NCBI GenBank assembly: GCA_946185485.1
Contig: CAMHJQ010000007.1
Coordinates: 50,162-114,161, forward strand
Direction: 5' to 3'
Source: an uncultured Prevotellaceae bacterium
GTDB taxonomy: Bacteria > Bacteroidota > Bacteroidia > Bacteroidales > Bacteroidaceae
DNA: 64,000 nucleotides
Below the pieces are notes generated by a model. That model worked only from the letters and a program-made list of their open reading frames with translations, had not been told where the DNA came from and ran no database searches. The translations under genes and the position numbers were made by a program. How positions within the stretch are numbered: the first letter of the stretch is position 1; every line of letters starts with the position of its first letter. Shown one piece after another: positions 35,941 through 44,650 of this stretch.

Positions 35941-36654
35941 CTACGCTACCCGCTCACGGAAGCGCTGCAGGAGCCATTCTTTCTGTTCGGCAATGGTCAT
36001 GTGGCTGTTGTCGAGCAGGAGGGCGTCGTCGGCCTGCTTCAGGGGCGACACCTCGCGATGGGAGTCAATATAGTCACGCTCCTGCACATTCTTCAGGATG
36101 TCGGCATAGTCGGCCTCCATGCCCTTGCCCTTCAGTTCGTCGTAGCGGCGCTGGGCACGCACCTCGGCAGAGGCGGTGACGAAGACTTTCAGTTCGGCAT
36201 TGGGGAAGACAACGGTACCGATGTCGCGACCGTCCATGACGACTCCCCCACCCTGTCCCATCAGCTGCTGCTGGGCTACCATGGCTTCGCGCACAAAACC
36301 CAGCGTGGCAATAGGGCTGACATGGTTAGACACCTCCATGCTGCGTATCTGGTCTTCCACCAGCTCACCGTTCAGGTAGGTGTCGGGGCGACCAGCCTCT
36401 GGATTGAACTTAAACGTTATCTGGATATCTGACATCTGCCGGCGCAGCTCATCCTGGTCGATGATTTCGCGCACCTCCTGACCTGCATCGCCTACCGTCT
36501 TGAAAATGCCGTGACGAAGAGCATACAGGGTGACACAACGGTACATGGCGCCTGTGTCGACATACACATATCCTACCTCGCGGGCCAAATCCTTGGCCAT
36601 GGTGCTCTTGCCGCACGACGAATGGCCGTCAATAGCTATCGTAATTTTTTTCAT
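35941..36654 (-). CDS. cmk: Cytidylate kinase
   Basis: Phosphorylates CMP and dCMP with ATP in nucleotide metabolism. The 237-residue protein starts [24 protein letters not shown], with the P-loop at about residues 9-17. [12 protein letters not shown] is the CMP-binding motif, [23 protein letters not shown] is typical, and [25 protein letters not shown] is the lid and C-terminal signature. It is convergent with ispH and lies 27 bases downstream of porQ on the same strand, probably cotranscribed. Confidence 0.95.
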   Translation of the reverse strand: MKKITIAIDGHSSCGKSTMAKDLAREVGYVYVDTGAMYRCVTLYALRHGIFKTVGDAGQEVREIIDQDELRRQMSDIQITFKFNPEAGRPDTYLNGELVEDQIRSMEVSNHVSPIATLGFVREAMVAQQQLMGQGGGVVMDGRDIGTVVFPNAELKVFVTASAEVRAQRRYDELKGKGMEADYADILKNVQERDYIDSHREVSPLKQADDALLLDNSHMTIAEQKEWLLQRFRERVA

Positions 36655-36681
36655 ATATAGTTGCGTTATGACGTTATCATG

Positions 36682-37629
36682 TTATAAGGAGTAGCTGACG
36701 TTAATCAACAGCGACGAGGCCGACACGTGGTATTTGGCGTAGGCTACATGCAGCTTGAAGCGCTCCAGTTGCAGGCCGCCGCCGATAGAAAAGCCCGCAC
36801 CATGATTGCTGGCACCATCGCTGTCGCTGACCTTCATCTCGCTGGCACGACGGAAATTGTAGCCTGCCGACACATAGAACTGCTCTCCTAACAGCAGGTC
36901 GGCACCCACGGCCAGGTGCTTGATGAACCCCTGGTCCCAGTTGTTCAGCCTTGACAGCGTAGCCGACAGACGCAGCGGCGAGCCGACAAGCCGTTTGGAC
37001 ACGCCGAGCTGCAAGTCCAGCGGAATGCGCTCAAAGTCGTCGTCGTAGGCCTTGATCTGTCCGCCCAGGTTCTTGGCCACGGCCGACAGCGACCACTCGT
37101 GTGTGGGGTCGTAGTAGTTGATGCCGAGGTCGACGGCTACGGCTGCCGAGCTGTAGCCCGCGATGTGCGACGAGATGAAGCGGGCTGTGATGCCGCCGCT
37201 GATACGGTCGCTCAGCAGGTAGGCCAACGTACCCGCCAGGGCAATGTCCTTGGCCGAGAAGTCACCCGTCTGGATGTTCTCCACCGTCGTTTCCTTCATC
37301 GTCCCATAGTCCATGTACTGGGCGCTGACACCCCAGGTGGCACGCTCCTGATAGGCTTTGACAAACGATGCCGAGGCGGTGGTGGCACCCTCCATGTAGG
37401 TCATCAGGTTCAGGTTGATGGTCTTGTCGGCCACATTGCTGATGAGTGCGGGATTGTGGAATATCACGGTGGCATCGTTATCGGACAGGGTGATGTTGTC
37501 GCCACCCAGCGCTGCCACATGGGCACTGACAGGCAAGCGCAGGAAACTATACACCTCCTGGCTCTCCTGGGCCGCCGCGTCTGCAACGGCCAGCATGGTC
37601 AGCAACATCACTAAAAATACGTTCTTCAT
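36682..37629 (-). CDS. porQ: Type IX secretion system protein PorQ
   Basis: An outer-membrane beta-barrel protein of the PorV/PorQ group, part of the Bacteroidetes type IX secretion system. The 315-residue protein has a signal peptide (MKNVFLVMLLTMLAVADAAAQ) followed by SFLRLPVSAHVAALGGDNITLSD and FHNPALIS, the FadL-like opening of PorQ. Alternating hydrophobic strands follow to an aromatic-ended terminus (LLINVSYSL). The gene is first in a minus-strand pair with cmk. Confidence 0.85.
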   Translation of the reverse strand: MKNVFLVMLLTMLAVADAAAQESQEVYSFLRLPVSAHVAALGGDNITLSDNDATVIFHNPALISNVADKTINLNLMTYMEGATTASASFVKAYQERATWGVSAQYMDYGTMKETTVENIQTGDFSAKDIALAGTLAYLLSDRISGGITARFISSHIAGYSSAAVAVDLGINYYDPTHEWSLSAVAKNLGGQIKAYDDDFERIPLDLQLGVSKRLVGSPLRLSATLSRLNNWDQGFIKHLAVGADLLLGEQFYVSAGYNFRRASEMKVSDSDGASNHGAGFSIGGGLQLERFKLHVAYAKYHVSASSLLINVSYSL

Positions 37630-37644
37630 CTTCTATTCAAACGG

Positions 37645-37652
37645 CAAAGGTA
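37645..37652 (-). promoter_or_regulatory. -7 box of the porQ-cmk operon
   Basis: TACCTTTG on the minus strand, 16 bases before the porQ start codon, divergent from the tonB promoter. Confidence 0.6.
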
Positions 37653-37727
37653 CTAAGATTATTTCTTTTCCCCGCCCATTTTTTGTTTTTTTATTCTTTT
37701 ATTCTCTTATTCTTATATTCTTTTTAG

Positions 37728-37735
37728 TACCTTTG
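37728..37735 (+). promoter_or_regulatory. -7 box of the tonB gene
   Basis: TACCTTTG, only 8 bases before the start codon of the TonB-like gene, so the leader would be very short. Confidence 0.55.
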
Positions 37736-37743
37736 CACGCAAA

Positions 37744-38445
37744 ATGGAACAGAAAAAGTCGCCACAGGCAGACATGGAGCAGCGTCGAACCACAGCATTC
37801 CTGCTGGGGTTGGCTTTTGTGCTGTCACTATTCTACGTGGCGCTGGAGTGGAACTCGACATCGACACCGGGCGACGGATACATACCTCTTGACCTCAGCC
37901 AACTGACCCATGAGAGCGAACTGGTGCCCATGCAGAACATGGAGACCGTACAGGAAATCAAGGAAAAACAGGAGAATCCCAAGTCGGAGCAGCTGCGAGT
38001 GGTAGACGACGACATCGAGCTGGACGACATGGACGAAGAGGAGCAGGAGCAAGAGGACGAGGAGCTGCTGCGGCAACTGGAGGAAGAGGACGAAGTGGCG
38101 CTGGAGGCCATGGGAGTGGACCCTAACAATCCATTGAACTTCCGTGTGGTCGAGGAGCTGCCGCAATTCCCCGGCGGCGCCGTAGAATTCCTGAAGTGGC
38201 TTACCAAAAACCTGCGCTATCCGCATTTAGCCCGTCAGCGTAAGATACAAGGCAAGGTGCTGGCCGTCTTCTACGTAGAGAAAACGGGCAAGGTGACAGG
38301 CATCAAGGTCACCAAGTCGCTCTCGCCGGAATGCGACCGCGAGGTGGTACGCGTGCTGGGCATCATGCCCGATTGGACACCCGGCATCCAGAACGACAAG
38401 CCCTGCCGCACCAAGGTGTGCATCCCCGTCGTCTTCAAACTTTGA
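37744..38445 (+). CDS. TonB family energy transducer
   Basis: An inner-membrane protein of 233 residues that transmits proton-motive force to outer-membrane receptors. It has a short cytoplasmic N-terminus, one membrane helix (about residues 18-37, FLLGLAFVLSLFYVAL), and a very acidic periplasmic linker (about 85-120, DDIELDDMDEEEQEQEDEE) in place of the usual proline-rich one. The C-terminal TonB domain is about 145-233 (FPGGAVEFLKWLTKNLRYPH, then KIQGKVLAVFYVEKTGKVTG). The start gives a leader of only a few bases after the -7 box. Confidence 0.88.
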   Translation: MEQKKSPQADMEQRRTTAFLLGLAFVLSLFYVALEWNSTSTPGDGYIPLDLSQLTHESELVPMQNMETVQEIKEKQENPKSEQLRVVDDDIELDDMDEEEQEQEDEELLRQLEEEDEVALEAMGVDPNNPLNFRVVEELPQFPGGAVEFLKWLTKNLRYPHLARQRKIQGKVLAVFYVEKTGKVTGIKVTKSLSPECDREVVRVLGIMPDWTPGIQNDKPCRTKVCIPVVFKL

Positions 38446-38485
38446 AAAACAGTAACGTGACAACGACATAAACAACAAAATAATC

Positions 38486-39466
38486 ATGGATCAACTATCA
38501 TCCGACATCATCCTGCAGCAGGTCAACAACTGCTTGGCCCACCTGCCCTACGACCGCAAGCCCGCCTCGCTCTACGAACCCGTTCAGTACGTACTCTCAC
38601 TGGGCGGCAAACGCATCAGGCCTGTACTCATGCTGCTCAGCTACAACCTGTGGCGCGAGCACCCGGAGGATATCCTCATGCCCGCCATCGGACTCGAGAC
38701 CTACCACAACTATACGCTGCTGCATGACGACCTGATGGACCAAGCCGACATGCGGCGCGGACACCAAACCGTACACAAGCGCTGGGATGCCAACAAGGCC
38801 ATCCTATCGGGCGACTCCATGCTCGTGCTGGCCTACCAGCGGGTGGCACAGGTACCAGCCGACAAACTGCAGCAGGTACTCGACCTCTTCACCGTCACGG
38901 CGCTCGAAATTGGCGAAGGGCAGGAGTACGACATGTCTTTCGAGACGCGCAACGACGTCACCGAGGACGAATATATCGAGATGATACGCCTGAAAACCAG
39001 CGTACTGCTGGCCTGTGCACTGAAGATGGGAGCTATTCTGGCCGACGCACCCCAACAGGACACCGACCGCCTCTACCTGGTGGGCGAACTGCTGGGACTG
39101 GCCTTCCAACTGCAGGACGACCTGCTCGACGTCTATGGCGACCCGAAGGTATTCGGCAAGGCCATCGGCGGCGACATCACGTCGAACAAGAAAACCTACA
39201 TGCTCATCAACGCATACAACCGCGCCAATGACGAACAACGTCAGGAGTTGGAACAGTGGATCATGGCCAAGGAGTTCAATCGTGCAGAGAAGGTTGCCGC
39301 CGTCACCCACCTCTACGACGAAATAGGCATCCGTAAACTCTGCGAGCAGAAAATCAACTACTATTTTGACCAGGCGCGGCAGACGCTCGATGCCGTTCAC
39401 GTACCTGAGGAGCATAAGCGGGCCCTGCGTGCCTATATGGACGACATGCTGCACCGCAACAAGTAA
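38486..39466 (+). CDS. Polyprenyl (all-trans) diphosphate synthase
   Basis: A cytoplasmic prenyltransferase of 326 residues that extends isoprenoid diphosphates, for example for menaquinone side chains. GGKRIRPVLMLLSYNL is the IPP-binding region. The first aspartate-rich motif is HDDLMDQADMRRG (about residues 79-91, DDxxD) and the second is QDDLLDVYGD (about 209-218). GKAIGGDITSNKKTYMLINA follows. It overlaps no neighbour and lies 15 bases before tatD. Chain length of the product cannot be read with confidence. Confidence 0.92.
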   Translation: MDQLSSDIILQQVNNCLAHLPYDRKPASLYEPVQYVLSLGGKRIRPVLMLLSYNLWREHPEDILMPAIGLETYHNYTLLHDDLMDQADMRRGHQTVHKRWDANKAILSGDSMLVLAYQRVAQVPADKLQQVLDLFTVTALEIGEGQEYDMSFETRNDVTEDEYIEMIRLKTSVLLACALKMGAILADAPQQDTDRLYLVGELLGLAFQLQDDLLDVYGDPKVFGKAIGGDITSNKKTYMLINAYNRANDEQRQELEQWIMAKEFNRAEKVAAVTHLYDEIGIRKLCEQKINYYFDQARQTLDAVHVPEEHKRALRAYMDDMLHRNK

Positions 39467-39481
39467 TGTCAAACAGCACAA

Positions 39482-40285
39482 ATGCAAAAGTTCATCGACA
39501 CACACTGTCATCTGGACGGTGAGGAATTCAATGACGACCGCGACACAGTCATCCAGCGTGCACAAGAAGCTGGCTGCCAAGCCATATTCCTGCCCGCCAT
39601 CGACCTGAAATCGTGCCACAGCGTCATCGACGTCTGCGCCCAGCATCCTGGCTACTGCTATCCCATGCTCGGCCTGCATCCCGAAGAGGTCCGTGCCGAC
39701 TGGCGTGACCAGCTGACGGCCATACGTGCGTTGCTGAAGTTCCCTCTCCCTTTGGGAAAGGCGGGGAGTGAGACTCCCCTCGCCATCGGCGAGGTAGGCC
39801 TTGACTACTACTGGAGCCGCGAATTCGAACAAGAGCAGCTGCAGGCCTTCGAAGAGCAGGTGCGCTGGGCCGTGGAGCTGCAGCTACCGCTGATGATTCA
39901 CTGCCGCAAGGCCCAGAACGAAATGGTGGCTATAATAAAGAGGTACGCGAGCGAACTACCTGGCGGCGTCTTCCACTGCTTTACGGGCAACGAGCAGGAG
40001 GCACACCAACTGCTGGAGTTCCCACAGTTTGTGCTGGGCATCGGCGGCGTACTGACATTCAAGAAGAGCCACCTACCCGAGACACTGGCCGCTGCCGTTC
40101 CACTCAGCCGCATCGTCCTCGAGACCGACGCCCCCTACATGGCTCCAGTGCCACAGCGCGGCCAGCGCAACGAGTCGGCCTACATCCGACACGTCATTGC
40201 CCGGATGGCAGAAGCCTATCAAGTCAGCGAGGAGGAGATCTGCCGACAGACTAATGCCAACGTCGCCCGCGTCTTTGGCATATAG
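39482..40285 (+). CDS. tatD: TatD family metal-dependent hydrolase (DNase)
   Basis: A 267-residue amidohydrolase-fold nuclease. FIDTHCHLDG gives the HxH metal motif (His 7 and His 9). GLHPEEV, AIGEVGLDYYW (metal-binding Glu), MIHCRKA, GVFHCFTGNEQEA and LETDAPYMAPVP (Asp about 212) are the family motifs in order. An insertion before AIGEVG (FPLPLGKAGSETP, 39742-39782) is encoded by a palindromic C/G-rich stretch resembling intergenic repeats. It is probably cotranscribed with the prenyl synthase. Confidence 0.92.
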   Translation: MQKFIDTHCHLDGEEFNDDRDTVIQRAQEAGCQAIFLPAIDLKSCHSVIDVCAQHPGYCYPMLGLHPEEVRADWRDQLTAIRALLKFPLPLGKAGSETPLAIGEVGLDYYWSREFEQEQLQAFEEQVRWAVELQLPLMIHCRKAQNEMVAIIKRYASELPGGVFHCFTGNEQEAHQLLEFPQFVLGIGGVLTFKKSHLPETLAAAVPLSRIVLETDAPYMAPVPQRGQRNESAYIRHVIARMAEAYQVSEEEICRQTNANVARVFGI

Positions 40286-40338
40286 TTAACAAATCATAAA
40301 GTTCAGAGCACAAAGTGACAAGTTCAAAGAAAAGATAG

Positions 40339-40346
40339 TACCTTTG
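40339..40346 (+). promoter_or_regulatory. -7 box of tRNA-Ser
   Basis: TACCTTTG, 16 bases before the tRNA 5' end. Confidence 0.55.
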
Positions 40347-40362
40347 CATCCGCTTTGCAAAA

Positions 40363-40450
40363 GGAGAGGTGCTCGAGTGGTTGAAGAGGCACGCCTGGAA
40401 AGCGTGTAGCCGGCAAAACTGGCTCGCAGGTTCGAATCCTGTTCTCTCCG
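40363..40450 (+). tRNA. tRNA-Ser (GGA anticodon)
   Basis: An 88-base class II tRNA. The acceptor GGAGAGG pairs with TCTCTCC (G-T at the last pair). The anticodon GGA is at 40397-40399 within CGCCTGGAAAGCG, a long variable arm follows, and the T-arm is CAGGTTCGAATCCTG. The discriminator is G and CCA is not encoded. Two repeats of its 3' end follow directly. Confidence 0.95.
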
Positions 40451-40452
40451 CA

Positions 40453-40548
40453 GGACAAACAGGTTCAAAACGCCAAAAGGCGAATCCTGTTCTCTCCGCA
40501 GGACAAACAGGTTCAAAACGCCAAAAGGCGAATCCTGTTCTCTCCGCA
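40453..40548 (+). repeat. Two 48-base tandem repeats derived from the tRNA-Ser 3' end
   Basis: The copies at 40453-40500 and 40501-40548 are identical. Each ends with the same 18 bases as the tRNA (AATCCTGTTCTCTCCGCA) and carries the T-arm halves CAGGTTC and CGAATCCTG split by the 14-base insert AAAACGCCAAAAGG. Confidence 0.9.
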
Positions 40549-40567
40549 AAAAATAATGCCATAAATA

Positions 40568-40599
40568 TTTGGCGGTTTCAGATTTTTGATGTACCTTTG
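40568..40599 (+). promoter_or_regulatory. Promoter of tRNA-His
   Basis: TTTG (40568-40571), a 20-base spacer, then TACCTTTG (40592-40599); a complete match to the Bacteroidetes layout. Confidence 0.7.
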
Positions 40600-40641
40600 C
40601 ACCCGCAAAACCCAAAAGGTACTGCAATAGTTCTCATACAT

Positions 40642-40716
40642 GGTGCCCGTAGTTCAGTTGGTTAGAGCGTCAGATTGTGGTTCTGAATGTCGACGGTTCG
40701 AGTCCGTCCGGGCACC
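40642..40716 (+). tRNA. tRNA-His (GTG anticodon)
   Basis: The acceptor GTGCCCG pairs with CGGGCAC; the extra 5' G (position -1, 40642) faces C73, the hallmark of tRNA-His. The anticodon GTG is at 40677-40679 in CAGATTGTGGTTCTG. The T-arm is GACGGTTCGAGTCCGTC. CCA is not encoded. The 3' end forms attL of the integrated element. Confidence 0.95.
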
Positions 40717-40718
40717 CT
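40692..40718 (+). other. attL of the integrated element
   Basis: These 27 bases (T-arm and 3' end of tRNA-His) recur at 61723-61749 with one mismatch (C to A). The integrase gene lies beside the other copy. Confidence 0.85.
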
Positions 40719-40726
40719 CCAAATTA

Positions 40727-40760
40727 AATCCCTGTAAGTCAAGTACTTGCAGGGATTTTT
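40727..40760 (+). terminator. Terminator supplied by the element at attL
   Basis: AATCCCTGTAAGT pairs with ACTTGCAGGGATT around a CAAGT loop, followed by T residues. It resembles the chromosomal hairpin after attR. Confidence 0.8.
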
Positions 40761-40780
40761 AATTCCCAAACCTTCCAGTT

Positions 40781-40823
40781 TTGATGGAACATTGATGGAA
40801 CATTTTTAAGTTGTTCCATCAAT
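40781..40823. repeat. Candidate integrase arm sites, left end
   Basis: TTGATGGAACA is repeated twice directly (40781-40802), then GTTCCATCAA appears in inverted orientation (40813-40822). The direct pair recurs near attR at 61590-61611. Confidence 0.65.
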
Positions 40824-40903
40824 GCCATAGGGCTTGTGTTCACAAAGAACCATAATAATCCAATTACATTCATCCCTTTGTGATTAGTAAAAATCAGTTG
40901 TTA

Positions 40904-42493
40904 TCATTGGTATTTATTATTAATGACCCATTTGCCTTCCTTACGTCCACCTTCACGAATGAGAACACCCAATTTCTTCAGTTTGGCAATATCCCTTTCG
41001 ATGGTTCTCTCATTGACACCTTCCTTTTCCGACATCTTTTCCGACATCTTTTCCGACATCTTTTCCGAAATCTTTTCCGAAATTGTCTTTGCAGATAAGA
41101 AAGGATTAGCAATTATCATTTCAACTATCACTTTCTGTCTGTCAGTTAGTTCTTTTAGGTCATCTTTGGGGCCATCTTTTGGGTCATGATTATCTTTACT
41201 GGCTATGTCAGCAATGATATTGCCAGCAGCCTCATGGCAGGGGATGGTGATGCGGAAAAAGGTGCGCTCTTCATCTGTCATGACGATGGCGCGAGGCGAT
41301 CCATTGGCCTTCAGCACATTCTGGATGGTAGGAATACCAGTGCTTCGTCCTTCGGTCAACTCCAATTCCTTCAGATATTCGCCCAAACGACGGTTACGAT
41401 AACGTTTAGAGATAAGCAGTTCACCGCGACTGATATCAGCAGCAGGGATGCTGCGGTCTGGTCCACCAACGTTCTGAATGGTAATACTCTTCGGTTCAAC
41501 AGTGATTACTACAGGCTCCCACTCCCGATAATCGCGATGATAAAGCGAGTTCGTAATACTTTCCTCCAATGCCTGATAGGGATAGGTGTAGAACTTAATA
41601 CTGTGGTTATCATTCTTGGGCTTAATGATGGACTGCATCACCACCATGCGATTCAGGTATTCCAGTGTCCGTTCAATAATCTGTGTCACGGAACCAGTAA
41701 TGATAGGAGCCTCATAGAGATTGTTAGGATTTGCCAACCGTCCTTCAGGGAAGAACACGACTTCCACCTGTGTCCGTTTGAAGAACTTACCCGGGTTCTC
41801 GCAGAACATCATAGCGGCAACATTCCTCAGCGAACGGTTCTCTGATGGCCCAACATACAAGTCCATCTGTTCCAAAATCTCTTCCAATGGTCTTTCGTAT
41901 AACTCATTAGCCAGTTTACTGCCAACCTTCACCAAGTATTCACGAAGCAACAACGTAGATATATCCTCTACTTTAATGTCAGGATTCCCCCTTTCGTCAA
42001 AGGGCACACGACTGGCCAGTTCACGCAGTTCGTCCAGCACCTCACCCTTGGCAATGATACTACTCGTACCGCTACGAATATAGAAGTACTCCTTACTACC
42101 ATTCTTCGCTGTCACATTCTCAGGTACAGAATATGGCCTATTGATGCCAGCAGGACACCAAATAACAAGTACCTGTTTTCCATCCACCTCTTCAACGCTC
42201 GTTCTGGGCAAATAATACGGTGACATCTTATTGTTATAGCCAACCATCTCCTGAAGGATACCGTCAATCTTCTCAACGGGCACACCTTCCACAGGACGGA
42301 TAGCCATTCCTGTATCATCATCGCTATCCACGCCAACCAATATATATCCACCTCCAAGATCGTCGAAATCATTAGCGAAAGCACATATGCTATGGTATAT
42401 GCTTGCTGGATTCCAACCTTTCTTGAACTCAATCCTGTTGGACTCTATTTTCTGCTTATTCAGCAGATCTTCTATGTTTATTGCCAGTGCCAT
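40904..42493 (-). CDS. AlbA_2 / divergent ATPase transcription regulator-like protein
   Basis: A 529-residue protein of the COG2865 type. The N-terminal AlbA_2 (Schlafen-like) domain starts at ESNRIEFKKGW (about residues 15-27), with GGGYILVGVDSDDD following. The middle and C-terminal part contain the GHKL ATPase-like segment (ALEESITNSLYHRDYREWEP, ITIQNVGGPD, LTEGRSTGIPTIQNVL). A winged-helix tail is interrupted by repeated SEKM units from five 12-base DNA repeats (41025-41084). It has its own -7 box at 42509-42516. Such proteins sit often in defence islands and mobile elements; its role is not known. Confidence 0.8.
   Translation of the reverse strand: MALAINIEDLLNKQKIESNRIEFKKGWNPASIYHSICAFANDFDDLGGGYILVGVDSDDDTGMAIRPVEGVPVEKIDGILQEMVGYNNKMSPYYLPRTSVEEVDGKQVLVIWCPAGINRPYSVPENVTAKNGSKEYFYIRSGTSSIIAKGEVLDELRELASRVPFDERGNPDIKVEDISTLLLREYLVKVGSKLANELYERPLEEILEQMDLYVGPSENRSLRNVAAMMFCENPGKFFKRTQVEVVFFPEGRLANPNNLYEAPIITGSVTQIIERTLEYLNRMVVMQSIIKPKNDNHSIKFYTYPYQALEESITNSLYHRDYREWEPVVITVEPKSITIQNVGGPDRSIPAADISRGELLISKRYRNRRLGEYLKELELTEGRSTGIPTIQNVLKANGSPRAIVMTDEERTFFRITIPCHEAAGNIIADIASKDNHDPKDGPKDDLKELTDRQKVIVEMIIANPFLSAKTISEKISEKMSEKMSEKMSEKEGVNERTIERDIAKLKKLGVLIREGGRKEGKWVINNKYQ
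41025..41084 (-). repeat. Five 12-base repeats encoding SEK(M/I) units
   Basis: TTTTCCGACATC three times, then TTTTCCGAAATC and TTTTCCGAAATT. The unit is a multiple of three, so copy-number change keeps the reading frame. Confidence 0.9.
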
Positions 42494-42508
42494 AATCTAT
42501 CTCGCTTG

Positions 42509-42516
42509 CAAAATTA
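42509..42516 (-). promoter_or_regulatory. -7 box of the AlbA_2 gene
   Basis: TAATTTTG on the minus strand, 16 bases before the start codon. Confidence 0.5.
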
Positions 42517-42707
42517 ATGATTTAATTCGATATTGTCACGTTGTAATAGCATTTTCCGCCTTTATATTACTTGTAGAACGCAATCCAGTTGGTTCTGAAT
42601 TTGTAACTTGGGGTTGATTTTATCACTGGAAAGTTTTCCTTGACCAGTTCCGCCTAGTATCGTTATTAGTTATGCCATCTTTTTCATCTTCAAATGTAGA
42701 ACCAGTA

Positions 42708-44639
42708 TCACTCTTTTAAATAGAGATGAGAGGGAACGTTGTTTAATGGGGGCAATAGCAACGGAGTTGAGTACAATACATAAAGTGTATGCATGGTACG
42801 AGTCATTGCGACATATAACGATTTCCTAGAATCATCAGAACTGGCTCCTTCATATACAGGCAATATTACAATATCAAACTGTAATCCTTTTGCACTATGA
42901 TAGGTCATCACTTTTGGTAAGTCCGTACGGAAGTCCAGGTTTCCATAGACTTTTCTTTCCGCTGAACTTTCTATTTGGAATTTGTACTCAAAATTGATTT
43001 TTGCAGTATATAATTGTCTGCATGTTTGCTCGACAAGAGAATTGCTATGAAGTAAAATCCCTATTGTTGAATCCGGGTTTTTCCTAATTATTTCAGCAAT
43101 TGCATTCATCTGTGCATTAAAATCAGGGAAATGAACGAAATGAGGTAATGTCTTTTCCTTATTACGATATACTTTATCTGCATAAGGCATTACATCAACG
43201 CCAACATATCCTTGCGTAATTTTTGCAACTGGTCTTGGAAGCCTATAGTTATTATAGAGGTGAAGAGTTGTGAGGCCAGTCATCTCGGATATTTGCTCAA
43301 TGCTTAGAGTCTTCTTTCCGAAATGCCTATAGATAGACTGTGCCGTATCACCAAAGAAAAGATAGTGCTTCTTTGCTGCATTGATAAATTCGTGAATTTC
43401 ATCCCGTTCAAAATCTTGTATTTCATCAACTATGATGTAATCAGCAGAAGGCATTTTATGAATGTTTTTCCACTGATAATGGTAGAAGAACTGATAATGA
43501 GTAGCAATGTTACTTCCTAATTGCATAAATCCGTTGAGGGATTTTGTGTATGCAATTAGAATAACACTATATCCAGCTTGCGCTATCTGCTCTGCCTTAT
43601 GCATGGCAATTACAGATTTTCCGCTACCTGCGCATCCTGCAACCAACATTGACTTGTCTAAAGTACGTTCTATCAAATCCAATTGGTCATCATCCATAGA
43701 ACTCTCATCCACGTCCCATTCAGAGATAGTAAGCCTTTCTGTTAGTCTATTCGTGTTACTAGTCCTATTTGAAGAAGCAGAAGATTCTTGTTCTGTTTCT
43801 TCCTGTTCATCATTAATTCCTCGTTCTTCCAATTGAACTTTTAAACGCTCAATTTCAGATATTTTTTCTTCAAGTTGTTTTTCAATGTCGTTATTTCTTT
43901 CTAAAGATTCAAGATGCGACTTTTCAATTTCAGCCAGTTGCTTTTGCATTACAAGCAAAGTTGAGTCTTGTTCTTTAATCGTATTACTTTGATCTTGTAT
44001 TATTTGGCTATTAGCCTTCAGTTTCTCATCTTGTTCCTGGATCTGTTTTTTTGCTTGAGACAGTTCTTTCTCACGAACAGAGTTAAAAGAAAAATTCTGC
44101 AGCTGCTTTAAGAATGAAATCGTTTCATCTGAAAGAATATGGTTTGCGTCAAGGAAATCAATAAAACCAGGAAATGTTGTTGCACAATTTCTCGCCTGAA
44201 TTTCAATATCCATTGAGGACGCCCCCGAGTGATTACCAATTTCACTAGCCACGCTATACCAATACTCGAACGATTTACTATTGCTATCAACCCCTGTTCG
44301 GATTCTCTTCATCGTATTATCCATCTTTGATGTAAAAACATCTGGATGTTTCATATAATATGCTTTTGGCACAAGAATAGCCAATGCACTTCCCGTTGGA
44401 GCTTTCTTTGTGTCTGATGAAACAATTTTAAAACTATCATACGTTTTGTATATAGTTTTACGCCCCTCCATAATATCATCATAGTCTATCTTTTTTCCAA
44501 CAACATCTCTAATAAACAGCTTACATATCCATTCTATCGCTGGGCGAACATTGCGAAAGAATGAGATATAGGCTTTGTTGTTGAAACAGTCTACTGCAAG
44601 ATTGTAGTCATGTTTTAATGATTCTTTAATAGATTCCAT
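42708..44639 (-). CDS. UvrD-like SF1 helicase with N-terminal helical and coiled-coil domains
   Basis: A 643-residue protein. Residues 1-180 are a helical domain perhaps related to DUF4145/HEPN-like modules (RNVRPAIEWICKLF, SEIGNHSGASS). Residues about 190-285 form a long coiled coil rich in Gln, Glu and Lys. The C-terminal half is a superfamily 1 helicase: Walker A VAGCAGSGKSVIAMHKAEQ, Walker B YIIVDEIQDFERDE, motif III FFGDTAQSIYRHFGKK, and motifs V/VI MTYHSAKGLQFDIVILP and LYVAMTRTMHTLYV. It begins 11 bases after the stop of the giant helicase gene, so the two are probably one operon. The exact partner and substrate are unknown. Confidence 0.85.
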   Translation of the reverse strand: MESIKESLKHDYNLAVDCFNNKAYISFFRNVRPAIEWICKLFIRDVVGKKIDYDDIMEGRKTIYKTYDSFKIVSSDTKKAPTGSALAILVPKAYYMKHPDVFTSKMDNTMKRIRTGVDSNSKSFEYWYSVASEIGNHSGASSMDIEIQARNCATTFPGFIDFLDANHILSDETISFLKQLQNFSFNSVREKELSQAKKQIQEQDEKLKANSQIIQDQSNTIKEQDSTLLVMQKQLAEIEKSHLESLERNNDIEKQLEEKISEIERLKVQLEERGINDEQEETEQESSASSNRTSNTNRLTERLTISEWDVDESSMDDDQLDLIERTLDKSMLVAGCAGSGKSVIAMHKAEQIAQAGYSVILIAYTKSLNGFMQLGSNIATHYQFFYHYQWKNIHKMPSADYIIVDEIQDFERDEIHEFINAAKKHYLFFGDTAQSIYRHFGKKTLSIEQISEMTGLTTLHLYNNYRLPRPVAKITQGYVGVDVMPYADKVYRNKEKTLPHFVHFPDFNAQMNAIAEIIRKNPDSTIGILLHSNSLVEQTCRQLYTAKINFEYKFQIESSAERKVYGNLDFRTDLPKVMTYHSAKGLQFDIVILPVYEGASSDDSRKSLYVAMTRTMHTLYVLYSTPLLLPPLNNVPSHLYLKE

Positions 44640-44650
44640 AATTGTATATT

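Larger units (their letters stand above)
40286..40903. other. tRNA region and left end of the mobile element
   Basis: Contains tRNA-Ser with two 48-base pseudo-repeats, tRNA-His, attL, a terminator hairpin and direct repeats of TTGATGGAACA. No protein gene is supported. Confidence 0.8.

Noticed and set aside
40453..40548. Tandem 48-base units as a CRISPR array
   Set aside because: Only two copies, no spacers, and they derive from the adjacent tRNA.
41025..41084. 12-base repeats as a small CRISPR or regulatory array
   Set aside because: They are in frame and encode SEKM units of a protein.
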